64,000 nucleotides of DNA from Codonopsis lanceolata (lineage: Eukaryota > Streptophyta > Magnoliopsida > Asterales > Campanulaceae), in contig CM028379.1 in assembly GCA_013146195.2 (NCBI GenBank), forward strand, positions 86,214,474-86,278,473, given 5' to 3'. Below, one piece after another: positions 58,201 through 64,000 of the stretch (positions are counted from its first letter, which is position 1; each line of letters opens with the position of its first letter). Below the pieces are notes generated by a model that did not search any database, was not told where the DNA came from, and saw only the letters and a program-made list of their open reading frames with translations. A program made the translations under genes and the position numbers.

Positions 58201-61200
58201 GTTTAATTTTTTTAGGAAAATCAAAAAATACCCTTACTAAATTTGGGGGTTTTGAGGGTCTCCTTCTCCTCTCAAACATAATTTCATATTGTGTGACTTG
58301 AATTTGTCAACACACCTTTCAAAGGTAAGGGGCATTATTGTCTTTTCAAAGATTTTCATCCAACTTAACTAACGGAAATGACTTTAGTGACCTTATTGAC
58401 TTTCGGAGCCAAGTAGAGCGATTAAATTGAGGAAAAAATAAGGTGAGTGAGCTTAATGAATTTTAGCCGAAAATAGGGAGACCAAATTGAGATTTAAACC
58501 CATATATAATCCCTCTTTTCCTCAACGGTTAAAATAGCCTCATTCGTCATTTCCCACGCAAAAAGGCCACTCGGTTTGGAGCTAGTACCGTCTTCCGTAC
58601 TAACTTCCAAGGGAACAAAAACCCCTCTCTTTCTAACTGCTTGGAATAGTAACCTTTGACCAAGAACTTGTTGTCCTTTGACCCCTCCCAAATCACCCTA
58701 TCACTCTCACAACCAACTTTTTGGGCGTAAAGAAGCTCAAAAAATCTTGTCACTGATTCCATCTCCCAATCTTGGAAATTTCTTCTAAACATCGGGTTCC
58801 AAATCAACCGTCCATTCTCCAATGATAACACCGAGCTTATCGAACTATCCTTTTCCCTAAACTATCTAAGCAACTCCACACCTCCGCACCATATGTCTTC
58901 CCAAAACTTCCCCTTCGACCCTGACCGATCTCAAATGATATGTTTCTACCAAAAGCATTCCAACCTTTTCTAATACCTTTCCGAACTCCTACCCCAAATG
59001 ACTTAGTAATCTTTACCGGAAACCACAAATGATTCCCTGTACCATACTTGCTCTCCACCACTTTCCTCCAAAAGGCTTCCTTATCTGACAAATACCTCCA
59101 AAGCCACCAAAGCCACTGCAGTGCTTCATTAAACAACTTCATATTCTTAATTCCTAAACCCTTTTGTTCCCTAAACCTGAGCAAAAGGAGCCACCTTACA
59201 ATTTCACAGCTTCTAGAAATTATTTTTTTTTGATAGGTAAGAGTGACCCCTTGTTGGTATGGAGAATGGAAGCAAGGACCTCAAGGTCTTTGCCTGAGTG
59301 CCTTGTCATCTCTCTCACCCCTTGGGGTCTCCAGAAATTCTGATTCGTGCATATCTAGCTCCTTCCATCACATATGGTAAAAAAGAGTGCCCGTGTTTCA
59401 TAGCAAAATCAAGATATATTATCTAGGTAGCGATACCTTAGGGCAAGATGTTGTTCCCCACGCCATGGCAGAAATGGCCTGCAATAGATAAGGAATATCA
59501 CACACTTGGAATAGAAGTAAATACTGAAAAAAGACTACTGCAATTAAAATAACATTTGAACTACAAATATGTAATCCATAAAGGGCCAATAGTAGTGCTT
59601 TAGAACCTGAGCTCCTCCAGCTTTAAGAATGTGGGTCACACCAGCCTTCTTTGCACAATAGAGCACCTCCTACATGAATTAATTTCTGTTTCTTAATACT
59701 GGTATTGTATTTGGAGCCTCGTCAAGATGAAAATACGTACCTTACAGATGCTGCCATCACTAGCAGGAGGAGTTGCAAGTACAACAGTTTTACACCCAGC
59801 AATCTGGGCCGGCTGGTTTGCATAATAAACTAAATGTCAACCAACAGTCATACATCTATAGCCGTCACCAATTCAACACCAATGCATTTGATAGACCAAC
59901 AAGAATAACTGATGGAATCAACTTAATCACCGTACAATTGCAAGCATGAGAGCTGTTGAAGGTAAAACTGCAGTACCCCCCGGAACATAAAGACCGACAG
60001 AAGAAATGCTCCTTGCCACTCGTTTGCATCTAACACCCTGGCAAAATTGGAAACTAGAAAACTGGATGAAGCAGCACATTTGGAAACTACTAACTAAAGA
60101 ATCATTCAACAGCAATGTTGCCTACTTCCATGTTCTCGACAACTTTCTCGATTGGCTTTTGGGCAGCGTGAAATGCATATATGTTGCTGTATGCGACATC
60201 AAATGCTTCACGAACAGCTGGATCGAGCTGGCAAGGTAAAGGATAAGAACTTGATACATATTAAATCGCAAACATTTCACGATTAAAATTACATATGATT
60301 CGTGGATCTGTTTCCACTTACATCTATTTTACAGATTCAAAACTAAAACACAAAATCTAGTGTTCATTGAAATAATTCAACTTGAGAAAAACAATTTGGA
60401 TAAATCCTTGAAAAGGATGAACAAGTACCTGTGGATCTGGAAGTTCATGGACATTTTCAACTGTTTTTTCAAGTTCAACTTTGTCAAACCGCACAGTATA
60501 ACTGTGAATGGAATAAAGCACAATGCAGCAAGGTGAGAATTGAAACAAAATCATTTTAACACAAAAAACATTGACAATGATTCAAAATTACAACGCATAT
60601 AAAGGAAGCACTGACTCTTTAACAGCAGCGTCGCCTCTACTGCGGACATCATCAACAATGGGCTGAACCTGATAGAGCAACATTGCAAGATCCACCAAAT
60701 GCTCAAGGAACCAAGTCCAAGATTGAAATACAATTTTTATTTTTATTTCTAAATGTAGCTAAAAGTTTACATTGGAAATTTATGTAGAGACTAACCGTAC
60801 TGAAAATGGAAGAGAAATTGATTCGAGGCCTAGCCTTAAGGTTATCCACCTCACCCTGAGTAAGCTCGGACAGCCTATACGATTTCATTGAGCTTCTAAT
60901 ACTGTTACTACGCGACACTGCAACAAAATCAGGAACAAGATCCTTATAAGAACAGAAAGAAGAAAAAGGGGATTAAATGGCACATTAAAAAACATAAATG
61001 ACATAGAATTCAGTTTTTTTCTACACATCCAACTTAAATAAACCAAAGGCTATCCAGAAATAAAGCATGAGTTCAACATATCAGATAGTAATGATGGTCT
61101 TAGAGGAATCATATCGCTTAACTAAATCTTTTAACAGGTTGGCAACCAAAATCAATCCCACCCCATCCTTACAAGTTTTAGGACCTATCAGTTCAGGACC

Positions 61201-63734
61201 CAGTACAACATGCAACACTAAAAGATCAACTTGAAGGCGTTAAAAAGATTGAGCAAGGGCATATCACTCCAACTCTCGGGATAAAAATATTTGTTCACCA
61301 CTTGAACAATAACTAAGCAAATTATGGGCCTCCTTAGGGCATGGTGGCAAACAAAAATAAAAGGTAAAAGAGTAACTAGCCCAATGTCTTGAGTCGACAT
61401 TCATAGATACATTATGCGTGCATGATAGCACACCAAAAAGTTTTTAGTGAAGAACTAAGATCAGCAAACTCAAGGAGAAATGATGGAAAAGCATCATGCA
61501 GAATACAACAAGAATCATCCTTAATTTTTATTAACATGAACCAGACAAAAGTATGATTGATGAAGAAATAAAATTACAAGTATGATTCACTGTTTAGTTC
61601 ATTGAACAAAATCATGTATGTTTATAATATCACAAGGATAACAATCAGAACATTCTGCGAGAATCCACTTATTCTTAATCATTCGAGACCAATTCTTTGA
61701 CTGCTTCTAGACGTGAATGATGAAGCCAACAACCAACATGCATACACAATTAGGTAAAAATTCTATAAAATTTCGAACTTGGAGTAATAAAGTTATGAAA
61801 ATTGCAATAAGAGTTTATTTCAAATCCATATTGTACGTCAAATACAAGAATTACCAATTAAAGTTCATTTTGGCAATTGAACCACTACTTTAGATAGATC
61901 AATCAAAAAAACAGTTGTATGTTCTTAAAGTGCTATGCATCAACTTTTCAGCCTCTTTGAGTTCCTATATGTCTCACTCTCTCTCATCCTTGCCCCTCTT
62001 TCCGTAAGAAAAACATATATAAGATCAAAAGAACATAGAAACAAAAAACAGAGGGCTTGCCAAAAACTACTCAGAAGTCGGAATTGAACTGTCACCACAA
62101 ATATACTACTAAGTAAAACCACAGTACCAGAAGATTCAGTTCCCTGAGAAACGGGGCAGGCTGCTTAGTATTAGCGGAACACTTTTTTTGTTTCCATTCT
62201 CATTGTTCACTAAAATAATGTGTGAATTTAAGATAGAAACCAAAATTTTGAGAATGATGTGAACCATTATCCCTAGAAACTGATTTTCCAAAATGATAAC
62301 AAAGTAGGTACTTACAATTCAGAATTTTGAAAAGTGAAAATCCAAACCTTCTATTTTGAAAATGAAAAGGGAAGCCACCTCTGAAAATGCTAGTCAACCA
62401 TGAACAAACAAGTGCTAGAATAGAGGTTCACCAGAGATCATAGCCCAGCTTAAATTTTCTCGAGGAAGTTAAATATTATTACGCTACACACTGATGTTCC
62501 AAATTGATATGAAATTAAGTACTTCGTTTTTTAAATTTTCAAAAAGTGAAAATCCAGAAACCATTTCTTAAAACACCAACCAAGGACATGAATAGAGGGT
62601 TAGCCAGAAACCAACCCCACTCGATTTTGTCATGGAAGTGCCAAAATCTACTCATAATCCACTAACCCTCTTAAGTACTTCAACAGTAAATTTTCTGCAA
62701 CTCCTAATATAACCATAGATATTTACTGTACTACTCTTCCTCATCGATGCACTTCTTGGTAAATGTTGCATGTGCAAATAATATCTTCAGCACCCCTCAA
62801 CTTATCTCCCATTTGGCTTACTTCCGATTATCACATATGTGTTGATTTCTATTACCCTGTCCACGTTGACCCCATATATCCATCTTACATTCTCGTCATT
62901 ATCCATCTCATCTTCCAAGAATTTTACTTCTTAGCTGTCTAACTTTGCACACCAAATACCATCATGGATTTTGATAGCCTCCCTCCAAAATTCCCTTCAA
63001 CTTCACTATTAAAAGATAATAACAAGAAATTTCAGAAGCAACTCTCTGTTTGACGAACCTAGTTTAATTAAATGCCTTAACATCATCTCTAGACACTGCA
63101 TCTATATGAATAACATTTGATGCAATGCTCACTTTGCATTATATACTGGACGACCTAAACAGCTAGTCCATCAGTATTTACTACTCTACTAAAATTTAAT
63201 TCACATATTCAGTTTCACTCCTACTTATAGCGCATCTCCATTCTGCATTTTTGATTTGGCATTGATCTATGGCATGATCCATCTCTTGGTTGAATCAATT
63301 AAAGCATTTCTATCATCAAAAACATACCATGGTTCTCATCTTGTATATGCAAAGAGAGCTCTTGCATCACTAAGGAAAAAAGGTGAAGACTTAACACATG
63401 CTTTTATGAATCCTACAACTTTTGAGGCTCAAAAGAAAACCCTATTATTGTCCTACTTGTGTCAAACATGTCCTTCGTGATGTCAATATCTAGTACTTTG
63501 TAACCATCATCATATTGTCCCAATTCCTTCACTTGTACATCATATCTTTCAAAGTCCTCTTCCTTTCATACTTTGTCACTATAATAGTTGCTCTATTGTA
63601 ATAACACATTTCGATTTATTCATACTGCCAGTGATAGATAACATTCTTCTTCCACTGGTAAGCTGCTAATGGCTAATAATTGTCAGTGATGACGGTTCAC
63701 AATGAAAAAGCTTGGATGATCTCACAGAAGATTA

Positions 63735-63768
<34 letters not shown>

Positions 63769-64000
63769 CACAAGACCGTCGTCTTCTAAATGATAAACAA
63801 ATCTTATTTAGAAGAAAGATGCAAAATATGATAGCCGTTAAAACCTCTTTGATCTCATATTTTTCCAATAAAAAAACACATTTTCTTAATAACGAGAAAC
63901 TAAAGAAGTCACTAAACCAAAAGATACAAGTGATTTATACCTGCTGGTAGATAACAAGGACCACGGTACCTATTATTGTTGGGGCCATTTATTTGGAAAT
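46273..64000 (-). CDS. HDH: Histidinol dehydrogenase, chloroplast (5' end outside window)
   Basis: Catalyses the final two oxidations, L-histidinol to L-histidine, with NAD and zinc, in the plastid. Exons on the minus strand: >64000-63941, 60917-60796, 60668-60616, 60502-60430, 60227-60126, 60037-59936, 59812-59741, 59669-59607, 59478-59437, 50650-50591, 50461-50351, 49270-49100, 47551-47461, 46556-46273. All borders are GT-AG and phases join; exons 2-14 give 447 residues. Landmarks: SMKSYRLSEL at the mature start, VGLYVPGGTAVLPSTALMLA, THILKAGGAQAI, KIYGPGNQYVTAAK, IDMPAGPSEVLVIAD. Family zinc ligands and catalytic residues are present: Gln and His in SQAEHGPDSQ, the Glu-His pair in YAPEHL, Asp in VGDYASGTNH, and His in GLDAHKRAV. 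The visible part of exon 1 (GPNNNRYRGPCYLPA) belongs to the transit region. Intron 9 (8.8 kb) is swollen by nested transposons. No disabling change was found in the exons. Confidence 0.95.
46847..47108. mobile_element. Stowaway-like MITE in HDH intron 13
   Basis: CTCCCTCCCTCCCAAAATTATT at the left (first 13 bases CTCCCTCCCTCCC) and AATTTTGAGACGGAGGGAG at the right, flanked by TA. It shares interior phrases with the 44.7 and 45.0 kb copies (CACATGCACATG, CTTTAAAGGAAACTACA). Confidence 0.85.
47552..49099. other. HDH intron 12
   Basis: 1.5 kb intron with no identified element except a (GA)n run at about 48790-48816. Confidence 0.6.
50735..51275 (-). mobile_element. LINE 3' fragment, copy C, nested in copy D
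   Basis: A perfect 12-bp TSD, GTAAGAGATATT, lies at 50723-50734 and 51276-51287. On the minus strand it encodes the end of the LINE ORF (IIWLERNAT, then FWCHESFLFGANPF), followed by the family tail. The tail is interrupted by a Stowaway element. Confidence 0.82.
50754..50996. mobile_element. Stowaway-like MITE inside the tail of LINE copy C
   Basis: CTCCCTCTATTTTCAAAATATTGTC begins the left end (first part CTCCCTCTATTTTC) and GAAAACGGAGGGAG closes the right, with TA on both sides. Removing it and one TA rejoins GATAAGTAAGTA to TTATAAATA, as in the undisturbed tail at 40269. Confidence 0.85.
53105..53114 (+). promoter_or_regulatory. TATA box of the Tat/Ogre-like LTR
   Basis: TATAAATAAA, about 360 bases from the LTR start, followed by a GC-richer leader with GTGCCCGGCTTCAG. 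Placement fits an LTR promoter. Activity is unknown. Confidence 0.5.
53985..54480. repeat. Degenerate tandem repeat around TTCCCCTAAACAAGGGA
   Basis: TTTTCCCCTAAACAAGGGA with GATGA/GATGG occurs at about 54010, 54068, 54203, 54260, 54394 and 54448, alternating with CACTTTTC and TGAAAAGGGTGATG. The larger period is about 190 bases. It lies in the right third of the LTR unit. Confidence 0.8.
55423..55893. other. HDH intron 9 segment, nothing recognised
   Basis: Non-coding intronic DNA between LINE E and the MITE that holds LINE F. Confidence 0.5.
55894..56682. mobile_element. Stowaway/Mariner-like MITE split by LINE copy F
   Basis: The left part starts CCCCTCCGTCCCAAAAGAAA; the right part ends GACTATTTCTTTGGGGGAGTA, which is its imperfect complement. 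Without LINE F the element would be about 260 bp, the size of the other copies in the window. Confidence 0.65.
55983..56497 (-). mobile_element. LINE 3' fragment, copy F, nested in a MITE
   Basis: A 16-bp TSD with one change: ATATATCATATATTTA (55967-55982) and ATATATCAAATATTTA (56498-56513). The minus strand encodes DWVNPLSIKEMLMSWAFFKR and AAPAAICWTIWRERNSRAF, then the family tail with GATGCGTCACC. Its 5' end falls in the zinc-domain region. Confidence 0.88.
56769..57318. repeat. Tandem duplication of about 290 bp in HDH intron 9
   Basis: 56769-57062 and 57063-57318 share GATTCTGCTT, ACTGTTTCTTACTCCCCAGT, GAGCGCCATCCTTTGAAGAC, AAAGAGCCATTAGT and AACCAGATAATAAAAGAAAA. The first copy has an extra internal doubling of ACACATCATCTTCCC. 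Non-coding. Confidence 0.85.
57551..59210 (-). mobile_element. LINE (L1 type), copy G in HDH intron 9, split by a TIR element
   Basis: On the minus strand, from about 59195 down: LRFREQKGLGIKNMKLFN, WLWRYLSDKEAFWRKVV, FGVGVRKGIRKGWNAFGRN, then VIWEGSKDNKFLVKGYYSK and MCKESEESVNHLVLHCPMV. The tail has GACGCGTCACCTGTTTTGAC. The poly-A end is degraded. A 437-bp TIR element interrupts it at 58064. Confidence 0.85.
58064..58500. mobile_element. Mutator-like TIR element inside LINE copy G
   Basis: Inverted repeats of about 88 bp start GGTTTAAATCTTAATTTGGT and, on the other strand, GGTTTAAATCTCAATTTGGT. The 10-bp repeat CATATATAAT flanks both sides (58054-58063, 58501-58510), compatible with a 9-10-bp MULE-type TSD. 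The 437-bp interior is non-coding. The surrounding LINE sequence ATATATAATCCCTCTTTTCC is additionally duplicated on the left. Confidence 0.75.
59222..59329 (-). mobile_element. Candidate SINE sharing the LINE 3' tail
   Basis: On the minus strand, about 100 bases ending CTCTTACCTATC plus poly-A, close to the LINE family end CTTACTTATC plus poly-A. The body has GACAAGGCACTCAGGCAAAG and GAGGTCCTTGCTTCC, loosely like tRNA box A and box B. TSD-like flanks are CTAGAAATT and CCAGAAATT. No LINE protein sequence is present. SINE status is probable rather than proven. Confidence 0.5.
60918..63940. other. HDH intron 1
   Basis: 3.0 kb without a recognised element. It includes a (TA)n microsatellite at 63738-63768 and a weak duplicated phrase (AAAAGTGAAAATCCA at about 62331 and 62542). 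The open frame at 63256-63480 on the plus strand has no recognisable domain. Confidence 0.55.

Noticed and set aside
63256..63480. Small plus-strand gene in HDH intron 1
   Set aside because: There is no recognisable domain, splice context or repeat of the frame; it is likely chance.

Overview
The window is nuclear DNA of a flowering plant, most likely a eudicot. The evidence is introns with GT-AG borders, two plant housekeeping genes with organelle-type N termini, Athila-type Ty3 and Ty1/copia elements, Stowaway and hAT miniature transposons, and one scaffold gap of exactly 100 N (16645-16744). Nothing prokaryotic, viral or rRNA/tRNA-like was seen.

Layout. 1-5.04 kb: about 3.5 copies of a 130-bp tandem repeat, a broken multi-exon plant-mobile-domain (PMD) gene, a long GTTTTT hexamer array and GC-rich palindromes. 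About 5.04-14.8 kb: a decayed Athila-like Ty3 element with 5' LTR, tRNA-Asp-type primer site, gag, protease, RT, RNase H, integrase, the extra downstream ORF and a polypurine tract. Its 3' LTR is not recognisable. 14.85-15.70 kb: an unusual array of about 23 short dyads, described below. 16.7-23.1 kb: a decayed Ty1/copia element with a 229-bp 3' LTR; the start of its 5' LTR falls in the gap. 23.1-25.7 kb: intergenic, with one TIR element.

25.72-41.32 kb, minus strand: a complete 12-exon gene for organellar methionyl-tRNA synthetase (OVA1 type). All splice phases agree and the model is 615 residues. 41.3-46.3 kb: intergenic, with a large fold-back element, two Stowaway elements and one Tourist-like element. 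46.27-64.0 kb, minus strand: histidinol dehydrogenase, the last enzyme of histidine synthesis, with 14 exons. Exon 1 runs off the right edge, so the start codon is outside the window. Both proteins are predicted to work in plastids (the synthetase also in mitochondria). They are neighbours on the same strand but show no sign of joint regulation.

The introns are the dynamic part. One L1-type LINE family, recognised by a shared 3' tail (…CTTATC plus poly-A), left nine copies in about 20 kb, all inside introns. Many have readable target-site duplications (TSDs), and later insertions sit inside them: a solo LTR, a Tat/Ogre-like LTR, a Stowaway element, a Mutator-like TIR element and another LINE. 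This gives a relative time order. Two insertions are reduced to little more than a poly-A tail between TSDs.

The least explained structure is the 14.85-15.70 kb array. Its arms change together (ATGCAAT/ATTGCAT, ATGCGAT/ATCGCAT, ATGTAAT/ATTACAT), so dyad symmetry is kept while sequence drifts.
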